From assembly GCF_000687475.1 (NCBI RefSeq), contig NC_057318.1, forward strand, positions 2,170,001-2,234,000: a DNA stretch of 64,000 nt, written 5' to 3'. The stretch comes from Ustilaginoidea virens (Eukaryota > Ascomycota > Sordariomycetes > Hypocreales > Clavicipitaceae). The notes under the pieces are model-generated. The model was not told the DNA's origin and searched no databases. It saw only the letters and a program-made list of their open reading frames with translations. Made by a program: the position numbers and the translations under genes. This document shows positions 1 to 12,040 of the stretch, one piece after another (position 1 is the stretch's first letter; each line of letters begins with the position of its first letter).

Positions 1-1945
1 CCCTTTATTATATAGCCAGCTAGAAGGCCTTTAGACTAGATAGGCTACCTATAGGATTCCTTAAGGCATATAGCCCCCCTTTAATTATAGCTTTTACCTA
101 CCTTCTTAATAAGTCCTGCTGTATTAGGTATTACCTAGCCTAGTTCTAAGAGGCCTATATAATTATATTAAGAAAGCTGGGAAAGAAACTAGAGGAATAC
201 TCTAAAGCAGGAGGCTAGAGATTAATATCTTTATTTAACCTAATTAGTAAAGTCCTAAAAGCTATAGTAGTATATTAGCTTACTACTGCCCTTAAGGAGG
301 GTAACCTACTCTTAGACCTTTAGATAGGAAATAGAGCTAATCGTTCTATAAATATAGCCTTTAGTACTCTTATAGAAATAATTCGTATAGTATAGTATTA
401 CGGCAGGATTGCCTTACTCTTTTAGCTTAATATATCTATAGCTTTTAATATAGTAAACTATATTCGATTTACCTACTTACTCTTAGAAAAGGGATTACTA
501 CTATAGATTATAGTATAGGTTTATGGCTTTACTAACTCTTATATAGCGCGAATTTACTTTAAGGGCAAATTAACTGATAACCTACTTATTACTACTAGAG
601 TCTTATAAGGGTCCCCTCTCTCCCCTATCCTCTTTTTAGTCTATATTATATTACTTTATAAGAGGCTTAAAGAGGTAGCCTCTATTATTACCCTAGGGTT
701 TATAAATAATATTAATATTATAGCATATAGGAGGAGTATAAGGGAGATTTAGACCTTACTCGAAAAGGTATAGACGATTTATAACGAGTGGTCTAAGTAA
801 ATTAGGCTTAATTTTAACCTAGGAAAGAGTAAGCTTATTTATTTTATATATGCTTATAAGGCGGACGAGATACCGGTCTAATTTAGGATTATAATGATTT
901 AGCTAAAGTAGTATGCCTATTTCCTAGGGGTTAAGATCTACTAAAAACTTTAGTAGTATAAATACTGTATAAAAATAGCTAAAAAGCTTAAGCGGTAGCG
1001 ACTCGCCCTTATAGTAATAGCGGCCTCTATATAGGGATATTAATATAAAGAGGCCCGATTAGTCTATATATAGGTTATTTGCATTACTATCGCTTTTAGC
1101 GTAAGAGTATAGTATACCCCTACTGCCTTTAGTAGGGTAGCGAAAGGTATTATAAAATTATTAACTATAGAATAATTATCTTACCTTTGAACCGTTATTA
1201 AGGCCTTTAAAGCTATACCGATAGATATCCTTAAGACTAAGGCGGCTATATTACCTATTGACTTATATTTAAACTATATCTATTAGTAATTCTTAGAAAG
1301 GATGGTAAAAATTAGGATAGCTAAGCGAATTAACTGTGCCTCTATTATAGTAGTAGTAATACTCTAATGCTATTGGCGGAGTAACTATAAAGGACCCTAG
1401 ATATATATCCCGTTCCCGGAATTCAACCTATAGTAGCTAATAGCTAAAAAATGCCTGGCAAAAGAGTGGCTTATTAGATAGTCTAAATACTAAACTATTA
1501 TAAGAGCGAGATAGCGGCGATATAAGCCTATAGCAGCAGAAAGGGCCCTAGATTTCTATTCCTTAGCTATAATAATTTAGCTCTATAATAGCCTCCTTAA
1601 ATATAAATTAGCTATATTTACCTAGCTTTATATAGAAAAGATCGGACTAAATTTTTTCCTTTACTAGCGCTAAATCCCTATTATGCCCTTACCTCTCTAC
1701 TAATATAGGGAGGCCCCTAAAGACTATTATTACATAATCCTCTCTTGCCTAAAATATAGACAATAGCACTAATAGCTATATAGGATTAGCCCGAGCCTCT
1801 TTTAAGACCACTAAGGGATCTCTATTGCCTTTAATAAGCTAAGCCTCGCCCGCTAATTTATACGCTAGATCCTTAGCCTTAATTGCTTTAACTAATTCTA
1901 GCTCGCCTAATCGCTCTAGTAATTTACCTCTATAGAGGCATTAGG
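1..1945 (+). pseudogene. LINE-A ORF2 remnant: reverse transcriptase and C-terminal zinc knuckle (A1)
   Basis: Remnant of a LINE polyprotein (endonuclease-RT). The endonuclease lies outside the window. Recognisable RT blocks in order: a GNRANRS-type motif near 330-350, the AFNIVN block near 440-460 (normally AFDxVN), the QGSPLSPILFL block near 610-640, and the active site FADD, read here as FINN at 699-710 because both Asp codons became Asn. Near 1690-1745 a REAPKD...LSC stretch is the remnant of the C-terminal CCHC-like knuckle of this LINE group. Dozens of TAA/TAG codons interrupt the frame, mostly at Gln or Trp positions. No RNase H domain was identified. Confidence 0.85.
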
Positions 1946-2045
1946 CCGACTCTAACCGCCTAATACCGCCCCTAATATCTAATAATAATATCCTAATGCA
2001 GGAGAGAGGAGATATAATAGGTAGATAAATATAATCAATTTTTAG

Positions 2046-2794
2046 CTACTCTAAAGCTATAATATTAATATTAAAGCCCCCCTCCCCCCCCCCTTCCCCC
2101 TCCCCTGCCGGCCCCTATAGTAGCCCCCCCTCCCTCTCCCCCCTCTCTTTTTCCCCCTCTGCCGCCCTCTTCTGCCCCTAAAAAACAAGCAGCTCTAAAG
2201 CAGCCTAGATACCCTCTAATGCTTCTACCTTATGCTCCTCGAGGTCTAATGCCTCTTAGGTCACCTTAGGAGCAATACTCCCCCTTACTACTACTACTGC
2301 TATTACTACCTTCCCCTTACTATAAGTAGTCGATACCTGCCGCGCCTTTAACTAAAAGGCGTGGTAGTTATCGACCTATTTATATTAGTACCTATCCTAT
2401 ATAGTCCCTATACCTCGTATATACCTCCCCCCTTACGGCTAATACCTCTTAGGCACTTAGGAGGGTATAAATGGACTCTTAGTTCTTAGGAGTCTATTTA
2501 AAGGGTTAGTAGGTCTTCCCTACTATAGTATACGCGAAATATACTGCCCCGGGCCCTATATAGTATTATGCTATATTACTATCGTTTAAATGCCGGTCGG
2601 ATTAGGGTTTAATCGGTCGGGTCCTATTTTATTAAGAATAATAATAATACTTAGGGTCTTCGGCTCGCATTAGGTAAAGATCGTAAGGCCAATCTTATAG
2701 CTCGCCGGGCTAATAATAAAAGGTTAGTAGCATTAATATAATAGGAGCGGGTAGTACCTACCCTTTTATCTAAAGATACCGACTTTTTCGGCAT
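2046..2794 (-). pseudogene. Antisense coding-like gene in the LINE-A 3' region (A1 copy), function unknown
   Basis: On the strand opposite to the LINE, an ATG at 2794 opens a frame starting MPKKSVSLDK. A candidate intron lies at 2376-2424 (49 bp): GTATAT donor, ACTAAT branch-like motif, AG acceptor. Exon 2 then starts VDNYHAF in phase 0 and runs to a TAG at 2046-2048. The other LINE-A 3' region (47221-47981, + strand) has the same start (MPKRSAILDK), an intron at the same place and exon 2 starting VDDYKAL. A GKxYxPxxxTPKN block precedes the intron and LxxxKVEAL follows it. Exon 1 here is 370 bp, so it carries one frameshift, probably in the G-run near 2565. The C-terminus is rich in Glu, Arg and Gly. 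An alternative is chance conservation antisense to LINE UTR. I do not recognise the protein family. Confidence 0.5.
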
Positions 2795-2797
2795 ACT

Positions 2798-2915
2798 GCT
2801 ACTATTATTATTATTACTATTGCTGTGGCTATTACTACTGCTGCTATTACTACTGCTAATACTGCTGTTATTACTATTGCTGATGCTAATGCTATTGCTA
2901 ATATTACCGCCCTAC
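2798..2915. repeat. CTA/CTG-type triplet tract in the LINE-A 3' region
   Basis: An impure run of CTA, CTG, TTA and GCT triplets lies just upstream (antisense sense) of the antisense ATG at 2794. On the minus strand it would read as Ser/Asn codons in frame with that ATG. The matching place in copy A3 (47140-47220) is also a triplet tract but is out of frame with its ATG there, so it may be leader rather than coding. Confidence 0.6.
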
Positions 2916-3517
2916 CGTATAGGTTAATATTGTCCCCGTAGCGCTAGATAATAAGGCTTAAGGGGATTATATATAGAAAAAATAATAGCTATATAGAAAG
3001 GAAGAAAAAGGGATTAAAAAGTCGGGGGGCACCCGTACCTTTATATTTTCGCCCGATTAGAGGCCCTTACGCCCTCTCTTTATATTTAGCTTACCCTAAC
3101 CCCTGACCCGATACCGCTTACCTTCTATTAAGCACCCCCCCTACAGCCGATTTGCCGCTAATATAGCCCTAATAATAGAAAATTCCCTTACTCTTGCTCT
3201 AATGCCCCCGCGCGATATATACGCCGTATAGCTAGCGCGCGTGCTATACAGCTAGTACTGCCCCGCTTATATAACCCCTACTTTACTTTCGATTTATAGC
3301 GTACCGACCTAAGGCTACCTTTCCCTTATAGATACTAAACCTACCTTTTTCCGGACCTATTTTCTCTAGATCGCTTTCGCACTCTTCTTAGTACTACCGC
3401 TAGGTATAATCTTAAGCGATAGCGCACCTACCTTTCTTATATACTGGAAACCTATCGGCCCCCTAGGGGGCCCGACTCCCCAGTCGTTATAATTGTATTA
3501 GTAGGAAGGGTTTTCCC

Positions 3518-3530
3518 CCCGGACCTCGGG
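3518..3530 (+). other. Small hairpin near the LINE-A 3' end (CCCG-GACCT-CGGG)
   Basis: A 4-bp stem with a 5-nt loop, inside a TTTTCC...CGGGTTT context about 80 bp before the element end. The same hairpin sits near the 3' end of LINE-A copy A3 and of the LINE-B copies (for example 15323-15335 and 62932-62944). A role as the 3' recognition structure for target-primed reverse transcription is inference. Confidence 0.5.
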
Positions 3531-3610
3531 TTTTTCCCTTCCGGATTATTTGCCGGAGTACTAGATAGGCATTTCTAGCTTAGAATAGCCCCCTAGAGTA
3601 ATTTAATAAT

Positions 3611-3870
3611 AATTGCCGCTAATTCGTCTATAGTTATCGTTAGCGATAGTAATACGGTAATTATAGTAGCTCGATTTAAATCCACCCTTATTTCCTCTAT
3701 CTATATCTATAATTTCTGCCGCCTTAATTGCGCCTTCTTTTTAGTGCCAATATGCTATTAGCGGATGGGGTAAGATAAAGTAAGGAATTAATCTAGCAAC
3801 TTTTTGACTGTTTTAGGGGTATATTCGCGCCGGTACTAAAGTGCGAGCGAAATCGCGAAAAGTTTTTTTT
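3611..3870 (-). mobile_element. LINE-B copy B0: 5'-terminal fragment, inverted
   Basis: This 260-bp piece is the reverse complement of the LINE-B 5' end as seen at 5390-5650. It ends (element 5' end) with the shared terminal motif at 3844-3864. Its other side is cut off by the 3' end of A1 at about 3610, which fits A1 having inserted into B0. B0 itself abuts the ORF2 region of B1 at 3871. No complete gene is present. Confidence 0.75.
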
Positions 3871-5389
3871 ATAATCTAGTCGGACCTATATTATTAGTTG
3901 AAGCTAAAGTTATAGTATTAAGAAAACCCGGTAAAATACCTAAAGAATACTAAAGAGCTAGGGCCTAGCGCCTAATATCCCTCTTAAACCTCCTTAGAAA
4001 AGTCTTAGAAGCTATAGTAGCAAAGAGACTAATAATAATCGCGGAAGAATAGAAATTACTACTAGATATATAAATAGGCAATAGAGCAAATAGATTAATA
4101 GATATAGCGCTATATATCTTAGTAGAAGTAGTTAAAGCCACCTAGTAATATAAAGGAATAGTATTGCTGCTATAATTAGATATCTCTACGGCATTTGATA
4201 CCATTAATTATACTAGATTTACGTACCTCCTCCTCTAAAGTAGTACCCCTTAATAGATAGTAGCCTAAGTTTAAGGCTTTACTATATTGTATTTAGCTAA
4301 AATCTTCTTTAAAAGCTAACCCATCTAACGATTCCTAATTATAGTAGGAGTTCCCTAAGGCTCTTTAATCTCCTTAATCCTTTTTTTTTCTATATTATAC
4401 CCTTATACTATAGACTCAAAGCAATAGATAACTTATTAATCTTAGGATTTGCAGACGATATTAATATAATCGCATATAGCAAAATAATGCAGAATATAGT
4501 TATAACCCTTTTAAAAGTATAAAAGATCTATGAAAAATAGTTAGTAGAGGCCAGACTAAAATTCAACCTAGTAAAGAGCGAGCTAATATACTTTACTAAA
4601 TAGTACCAACTAGATACCTTAATAATACGACTCGGCAATATAACTATCTAGCTTATATAATATATGCGATTTCTTAGAGTAGAGATTAATTGCAAACTTA
4701 GCTAATCTGACTATAGGGCTTGAATAGTAAAGAAACTAGAAAGGCAGAAGCTTAATTTTATCGCTCTAACGGCCTCTATATAGGGTTGCCAGTTCTATAA
4801 AGCCCGACTACTATATATATAGGTTATTAGAACTATAATCGCCTTTAGTACTAAAATCTAATAAACTCCTACTAAGCCGGGAGAAGTAGTAAGAGGTATT
4901 ATATAGAGTCTAGCCGCTAAATAGTCGAAGTGCCTTTATATAATTATAAAAGCCTACCAAGCAATACCTAATATAATCGTAGAAACTAAAGTAGTAATCC
5001 TCCTACTTAACCTCTACCTTAATTAGGCCTAATAACGATTCCTTATTAAAACCTAAGAAAGTAGTATAGCCGACTTTATCTCTAATATATATACTATTAT
5101 TTAGGCTTAACTATAATAAAGACCTACCTATAAATAAGGGCAACCGACCGAGAATAGTATACTAAATTATATAGCCCTTAAAGACTTGATTCTGCTTTAG
5201 GATAAAAAATTATCCCCTACCTACTCCCTAGCTTTTAAATAGATAAAGAGATAGCAATCTAAATAACGGCTCGCCTAAATATAATACCCGCTAAAAAATC
5301 GCCTTACTACCAAATATACCCCTAATTTCACCTCTATAAAGAAGATACTAAACCTCTATAAAAACTTCTATAAATATAAATCCTCCCTC
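3871..5389 (+). mobile_element. LINE-B copy B1, left part (ORF2 reverse transcriptase)
   Basis: LINE-B sequence starting in ORF2 just upstream of the RT and running to TCCTCCCTC at 5381-5389, where full-length copy B2 is inserted. B1 resumes at 12444 after a near-identical target duplication (TTCTCCCTC, 12444-12452). Its upstream half is missing here because B0 abuts it at 3871. Confidence 0.85.
3890..5389 (+). pseudogene. LINE-B ORF2 remnant, RT domain (B1)
   Basis: Non-LTR reverse transcriptase remnant. The active site is intact as FADD (4448-4459) in the block GFADDIN, although TAA/TAG codons elsewhere make the frame unusable. The upstream blocks LDISTAFDTIN and the GVPQGSL-type block (QGS, mutated) are visible near 4180-4350. 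The frame is shared with copies at 8400-9900, 16500-17990 and 59250-60750. It continues into the C-terminal zinc-knuckle part at 12453-12800, on the far side of B2. Confidence 0.8.
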
Positions 5390-5393
5390 AAAA

Positions 5394-5413
5394 AACTTTC
5401 GCGATTTCGCCCG
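5394..5413 (+). promoter_or_regulatory. Conserved 5' terminal motif of LINE-A/LINE-B
   Basis: Consensus AACTTTYGCRATTTCGCCCG, followed by a CGGTACCGG- or AGGTAGCGG-like box. It occurs at the 5' ends of B2 (here), B0 (3844-3864, inverted), A3 (52941-52960, inverted) and A2 (53132-53151). Such LINEs need an internal promoter at their 5' end; that this motif is part of it is inference. Confidence 0.5.
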
Positions 5414-5559
5414 TACCTTAGTACCGGCGCGAATACACCCCTAAAATAGTTAAAAAGTTATTAGATTAATTCCTTACCTTATCTTACCCCATCCGCTAAT
5501 AGCGTATTAGCACCACGAGGAAGGCATAGTCGAAGCGGCAGAAATTATAGATATAGATA

Positions 5560-6720
5560 GAGGAAATAGGGGTAGACTTAAGTCGAGCCACTATAACTAC
5601 TGTATTACTATCGCTAATAATAATTATAGACGAATTAGCGGCAATATTATATAAAGTAATATAAGAACTCGAGAAGAAACTAAATTACTTAAATAATATT
5701 ACTAAAAGATCGCAAACTATATCCCGGCAGCTATACTAGGAAATATATAGAATGCTATTACCGGCCTAGTCGATAGTATTAAATATATTAACCGAACTAA
5801 CCCTACCTTAAATTTAAATTCGAACTTAAACCGTATTATAACTAAAAATCTAGAAAAAGTAGTAGAAAGCGCTATAAATAAAGTCTTCGCCTTAAAAATC
5901 CCCTTTAGAACGACCTAGGCTAGTATTACTACTAAAGGTATACTAATAATTGCACTACTTAGACCGATTACCCTACCTATACTACTAAGAATCTACCGCA
6001 AAATAATAATTAAAAGAGATAGTATTACTAAGAACCTATAATAGAAAACCCCTATTAAGATTATAAAAGCGGTAAATACTACTATTAGAGGTATTAATGC
6101 TATAATAGCCCGCCGATTCTATAGCAGAGATATAGTTATTACCTTTGCAGAAGCCGCATCTTATTTTATTATAAAAACTATATAGATCCCCTTTGCATTC
6201 GGTGTAAGAGCTATACTGAATATTTATACTTTTAGTATTATTATTAAAGGATTCCTTACCCGATTCTTTAAGAATATCCCTATTAAAGATATTAAATTAA
6301 ATTTAGCTTAAGCTAATAGCTTTAGTATTAGTAGAATCGCTATAAGGAAACCTCGCAAAGAAGTAATAAGAGCCCCCCTAATTATTAGAGTAACTAATAT
6401 AGAAGCAGCAAACTAACTCTATAAGACTAGATTTATCTATTAAATAGAAATCTTTAAGGCTAAACTATATAATAAAACTATCTATCTAAGATAGTGCTAC
6501 TAATATTTTAAATTTAGATATATCGCGAATTACTATAGGGAGACCCTTTAATGCGGATAGTATAGCATAAAGAGATACCCTAATAGAGATAAAGACTACC
6601 TCAGTATTATTAGTAATAAAAGAGAATACTGCTTTAACTACTAAAGATTTTATCCGATTTAATCCCGACTTTACCCTATAGCGAACTAGCAATAGGATAT
6701 TGAAGATAAACTTATAGTAC
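5560..6720 (+). pseudogene. LINE-B ORF1 remnant with CCHC zinc knuckles (B2)
   Basis: Gag-like nucleic-acid-binding ORF1 of the LINE. The clearest part is the C-terminus at about 6485-6700, where three knuckle-like blocks can be read with Cys or His often turned into Tyr by RIP. The pattern is CxxCFKFxHxxxxC-like, then a GRCSAERxPNGDxDC-like block, then an NCxGPHPAxxxxC-like block. The same series is seen in B5 (57320-57540) and, diverged, in LINE-A (54215-54500). The middle part (5780-6420) aligns with B5 and with the short fragment at 52964-53107. The frame is broken by many TAA/TAG codons. The start codon could not be placed. Confidence 0.7.
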
Positions 6721-6959
6721 TAGACTAATATAGTTCGTAAATATTAAAACTTTATCAATATCTCCCCCCCCTATCCTAGAGGATAAAGGCCGTAAATACC
6801 TTACTAGTAACTTCCTAAGAGAGGACTTCCTAAGAAAATAAATTAGTAGATTATATAAAGAAAGCTTTATCGCCCCTGAGAGGAGTAATAATAGTAGTAA
6901 TATTACTATATTCTTTTAACCCGACCTATCTAAGCCTATTACTATTAATATACCGAGAG

Positions 6960-9900
6960 CCCTAACCCCTTAGCCCTAATATTAATAATAGAGGTATTAT
7001 ATTAGAATATATAAAAGAAATTACTATTAGTATATCTCGCCTTTAATTATAAATTAAAACTAGATATTATCGCCCTCTAGGAATTTATAGCTTTAAATAG
7101 ATTCCCCCTATATTCTAGCCTTAATAGATACTAAATAGCCGCCTATAGTAGATGCATAGCGATCTATATCTATAAAAGATAAACTTTTAGCTCTTAGGCA
7201 ATAGATTTAGGTATAGACTAATACTATATTATACTTTATAATACCGATATCTATTCTATTTACTTTTTAATCTTTTCCCTAAATTAATTTATCCCCCTTT
7301 AGGAATTTATTTAAACCCCTTTTTATCCCTATAGTATATTTACTAGCGACTTTAATATCTATTACCCTATATAAGACTACTCTTATAGAACCTCTTTAGG
7401 CTATAAAATCATCCTCAAATTAATATTAAAATAAAAGCTAATCTATATAATACTATAGAGAGAGATAATTAGATAAGCTTTAGGCAAATACAATAGCACT
7501 ATCGACTATATATAGAGTATAAGCGACCTTAATATAGAGTTTATAAGGGTAGTAAATATTATTAGATCCGATTATATCTTTTAGGTAATTTAGGTAGAAA
7601 TAAGATTAGACGAGTTTTATAAACTACTATTAATATACTAATAGAAGAAACTTAATAAAATCTTTACTTACGCTAAAGCTAAAGTAAGGATAGCTATTCT
7701 ATATGCCTTATACCTATTTTAGTCCCCTATAGAGATCGATACCTTCGCCTAATAGCTTACAATCTAACTATAGGCTATTGCTAATATTACTATGCCTAAG
7801 AGAGGAATTAAACTGCTAGTAAGGGCCCTATAGTAGACCTAAAAAGTATAGTCGGCTATAATAGCGGCCCATAAGGCTATAAGAAATTAGAGAAAAAATT
7901 ATATTAGCCTTAATTATTTAATAGTATAAAGAGCGGAGATAAACTAAACTAAAGTTATCTAATAGGAAAGGCGCTAAATATAAAAAGAAGCTATTAATAA
8001 GTATATAACGAAAAATATAGACTTATAGTCTTTAGAGAAATAGGCCTAGCTATATAGCAGACTCCCTTTAGAATTAAGAGAAATCCCTATACTTTTTAGA
8101 GGCAAAAGAGTATAAATATAGGAAGTAAAAATATACTCTTCTAAAGCAGAAGTAATAATAGAAAGATTCTTTTTAATATTAATAGCTATCCTTAATAATA
8201 TCCTAGACCTATAATTCCCCTGTCTTACTAATATTATATTTGCCTCTAATAATAAATTCTTAAAAGTAGATATTTATAATACCCTCTAATATATAGCTAG
8301 CTAGAAAGCATTAGGCCCTAATAGTATACTAACGGGATTCCTTAAAGCCTATAGAGAACTAATTATTAAAGCCTTAATAATACTCCTTAATGCTATATAT
8401 AGAACTAGTTACTACCCAATATAGTTCTAAAAAGCTAAAGTTATAGTATTAAAAAAACTTAGTAAAATACCTAAAGAATACTAAAGAGCTAGAGCCTAGC
8501 ACTTAATATCCCTCTTAAACCTTTTTAGAAAAGTACTTAAAGCTATAATAGTAAAAAGACTAATAATAATTATAAAAGAATAGAAATTACTACTAGATAT
8601 GCAAATAGGCAATAGAGCAAATAGATTAATAGATATAGCGCTATATATCCTAGTAATAGCAGTTAAAGCTACCTGGCAATATAAAGGAATAGTATTACTG
8701 CTATAATTAGATATCTCTATGGCATTTGATACTATTAATTATACTAGACTTATATACCTCTTCCTTTAAAGTAGTACCCCCCGATAGATAGTAGCTTAAG
8801 TCTAAAGCTTTATTATATTGCATTTAATTAAAATCTTCTTTAAAAGCTAACTTACCTAACAATTCCTAATTATAATAGGAGTGCCTTAAGGCTCTTTAAT
8901 CTCTTTAGTCTTTTTCCTTTTCTATATTATACTTTTATACTATAAATTCAAAATAGTAGATAATTCGCTAACACTAGGATTTATAGATAATATTAATATA
9001 ATTGCATATAGCAAAATAATACGGGATATAATTGCAACCCTTTTAAAAGTATAAAAGATCTACGAAAAATGATCGGTAGAAGCTAGACTAAAATTTAACC
9101 TAGTAAAAAGCAAGCTAATATATTTTATTAAATAGCACCGACCGGATATTATAATAATATAATTTGGTAATACGACTATTTAGCCTATATAATACACTTA
9201 ATTCTTTAGAATAAAGATTAACTATAAACTTAGTTAATTTAACTATAAGACTTAAATAGTAAAGAAATTAGAAAAGCAGAAGTTTACTTTTATCGCTTTA
9301 ACGGCCTCTATATAGGGTTGCTAGTTCTACGAAGCCTAAATACTATATATATAGGTCATTAGAACTATAATCGCCTTTAGAGCTAGAATCTAATATACTT
9401 TTATTAAGCCGGAAGATATAATAAAAGGTATTATATACAATCTAGCCGCTAAATAGTTAAAGTGCCTCTATATAGTTATAAGAGCCTACTAAGTAATACT
9501 TAATATAATCGTAGAAACTAAAATAGTAGTCCGTTTACTCGACCTTTATTTTAATTAAGCCTAATAACAATTCCTTATTAGAACCTAAGAAAGTAGTATA
9601 GCCGACCTTATCTCTAATGTATATGCTTTTATCTAGGCTTAGCTATAAAATAGACTTACCTATAGATAAGGGCGACCGACCGAGAATAGAATATTAAACT
9701 ATATAGCCCTTAAGGATTTAATTCTATTTTAGGATAATAAACTATCTTTTATTTATACTCTAGCTTTTAAATAAATAAAGAGATAGCAATCTAAATAGCG
9801 ATTTGCCTAAGTATAATACCCGCTAAGAAACCGCCCTACTACTAAATATGCTTCTAACTTTAATTTTATAAAAAAGATATTAGACCTTTATAAAACCCTC

Positions 9901-10230
9901 TATAAATATAAGTCCTCCCTTTTTACCTAATTTAAAATAGGAAAAATAGGCCTTAATGAGTTCCTATATAAAATAAAGGTCCTATCTATTCGTTACTTAT
10001 ACTATTAATATAGACCTAATATAGAAAATATCGAATGTATAATCTTAAAGTGTAGTAATTATCTTAAAAACCCTCCCTTTTATATTTAAGACCGCCTTAT
10101 ACTAGATAAGTATAGTATTATTTAAGCATTTAAAAATAAAACATCGGCTAAATAGGTTATTAAATAGGTCCTTAATACCCGCCGGCTTAAATAGTTTACC
10201 CTAACTATCATACTTACTATTTATATAGAC
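6960..10230 (+). pseudogene. LINE-B ORF2 remnant: endonuclease, RT, C-terminal zinc knuckle (B2)
   Basis: LINE replication protein. The apurinic-type endonuclease spans about 6970-7760; its catalytic SDH block reads RSDY (near 7565-7576), with His changed to Tyr. The RT spans about 8300-9600; its FADD site reads FIDN near 8968-8980. The C-terminal part (9930-10220) has a YCxY...NIEC..LKCSN pattern, the remnant of the CCHC-like knuckle typical of Tad1-like elements. The frame is full of TAA/TAG. Of the LINE-B copies in this window, this one looks the most decayed at its active sites. Confidence 0.8.
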
Positions 10231-10464
10231 TTCAGCTTTAATAGCAACCTAATATAATTACACCCTAACCTTAGAATGCATATATATATATAGATAATTA
10301 TAGATAAAGATACAATTGACCTTTTGGATAAGGAAAATATATCCTTTCAATATAAACTACCTATACTATTAATAGCTTTAGACCCCTAGTATTTCTAGTA
10401 CCCTAATTCTCTAGTTTTTTACTTACTTTATACTACCTTTGCCATTATTATAATTATTATTAGG

Positions 10465-10706
10465 TGTCACGGGCTCGGGCTACGCCCGCGCTATAATGTG
10501 GCTAGGACTCGGGCTGCGCCCGCGACTAGCCTAGGGAGCATCGGCATAGGGTTACGAGGCCTCGCTAAGGAATCGGCCTGTGCTACGTACGGGCATAAAT
10601 AGACTACTCAGAGGCCCCTATTCGGGTCCTCTCTCTTTCCTCTTTAGTCTATTTAATATATTCATTCGACGCCTATTCGCAGTAGCCCTAGGGCCAGTCC
10701 TTTACA
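10465..10706 (+). repeat. Solo LTR of the chromovirus family, TSD TTAGG
   Basis: A 242-bp solo LTR starting TGTCACGGGCTCGGG and ending CAGTCCTTTACA, flanked by TTAGG at 10460-10464 and 10707-10711. It is related to the LTRs of the chromovirus (26963-27206 and 40247-40490, which lie on the other strand). It contains two short inverted GC-rich motifs of the type GGGCTCGGGCTACGCCCG. It interrupts the B2 third ORF region. The 5' half is noticeably GC-rich and little RIP-mutated. Confidence 0.88.
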
Positions 10707-10744
10707 TTAGGAGCTATCTTTACCTTCTTTTTTCTTTTCTTTTT

Positions 10745-12040
10745 CCCCTTTAGGGAAAGGGATATTATAATCGAATAAGTCTTTTGTTTAACCCTAGTAT
10801 ATAGACCTAATGTCCCCTTTATAGGTAGCTTTACTGCCTTTAACCCCTCCCTCTTTTATTTAAAAGGGGAAAGGGTAGGGGTATTAGCCTAAAGGCGAGG
10901 GGAAAATAGCAATAAAACAATTAGCTTAGCTTATTTAAGCGGCGATAATATAGTAGGCAGGAGGAGCTTTAACGATAGTAATATAAATAGCGCCTTAGAG
11001 GCAGAAGCTATTAGCTATAACTCCGCTTAGGATTTTATAAACTTTAAAAACGCAACTGCTTACTATAATTTACTAGAAGAAGGCAATATAGGATTCTCTA
11101 ATTAGGTTAATAAGACCCTTTTGCTGTAAGACGGTTCCCTCCTAATAGCCGGCCTAAAAGTAGGCTTATTATCGATAATAATAATAGAATTAATAGGGCT
11201 TTTATTGCTAATAGTAATATTACCGGTAATAGTAGGAGGCTAAGGTTCCTTAAATATAGAGAGGCGCGAAAGCCTTTTACTATAGGCTCGCTCTAGAGCT
11301 AAAACTCCTCTCTTAATAAGTCTAAAGAAATTAGCCGGAAGTATAATTAGGACTATAGGTACCGATATTTATATTATAATAGTAGAGTCGTTTTAGCCCT
11401 TTCGGGGAACTAACGTAATTAACGCAATAAACTAATATATAGCCTATTAGACCTTATAGTACTTATCTTCATCTACCTACTAAGGTTAGCTATTAAGTTA
11501 AGAAATACTAGTAAGCCGCTATATTTACTTCCTAATTGTAAGTAAAGGCCTTCTATAATATTAGTATACTTTCTACTAGTTCGCGGTTTATAGTATTATA
11601 TTTAAGAATATAATAAAGCTTCCGCTTCGAAGTATAAGCAAAATAGGCACCCCTAAGCCCTACCCACTATTAGTAAAAGGCAGATAATAAATAAAAAGAA
11701 CCTATTATTCTATTAGTTATAATAATAAGCGGCTATATCGGCACCGTAGTATACGCAGGGACGATATAGCTATTTTTAAGCTAGATTAAGACCTAACTTT
11801 AGAATATTTAGCATCTTAAAGAATAAAGGGCATATAAAAGCTATAGTAGCGCAATCGAGGCGGAGCTATATATAAAGGAGCGAAGGAAAATTTTTAATAA
11901 CTTTTAATAAGGAGTAAAAAGGGAGGAGGAAAAGAAATAAAAAGATAGGGTAGGTAAAAGAGACTTTATACCACTATATACCTATACTAGATTACTCGAC
12001 CGTCTGCTAGCTGCCCTAACCCATATTAGATAAAGTTCAT
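10745..12040 (+). pseudogene. LINE-B third ORF (ORF3-like), function unknown (B2)
   Basis: Downstream of ORF2 a single frame can be followed for over 400 codons and is interrupted mainly by TAA/TAG at Gln/Trp positions. Conserved blocks: FNPSLF, DFINFKNATAY, NLLEEG, SRAKTPLLISLKK, an SSSTYQGQ-like Gln-rich stretch, and a basic KKGxGKEIKR block near the end. The same frame is present in B1 (12995-14700), B3 (18560-19190), B4 (19560-20960, minus) and B5 (61290-62600). Length differences between copies are 3, 6 and 54 bp, all multiples of three. I do not recognise the protein, and no start ATG was placed. Confidence 0.55.

Larger units (their letters stand above)
1..3610 (+). mobile_element. LINE-A copy A1, 3' half of a Tad1-like non-LTR retrotransposon
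   Basis: The element enters from the left edge of the window in its reverse transcriptase and runs to a 3' tail of TAATAATAA type near 3610. It matches the 3' half of the full-length minus-strand copy at 46561-52963 and the fragment at 63051-64000. Order: RT (1-1330), ORF2 C-terminus with a zinc knuckle (to about 1945), an antisense coding-like gene (2046-2794), a triplet-repeat tract, then a GC-richer 3' end with a small hairpin. It is heavily RIP-mutated. It appears to have inserted into the LINE-B copy B0, whose sequence starts directly at 3611. Confidence 0.85.

Noticed and set aside
6486..6692. Minus-strand ORF, similar to another at 57318-57524
   Set aside because: Both are antisense to the zinc-knuckle end of LINE-B ORF1. 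Similarity follows from the sense-strand homology, and the sense reading gives the CCHC pattern.
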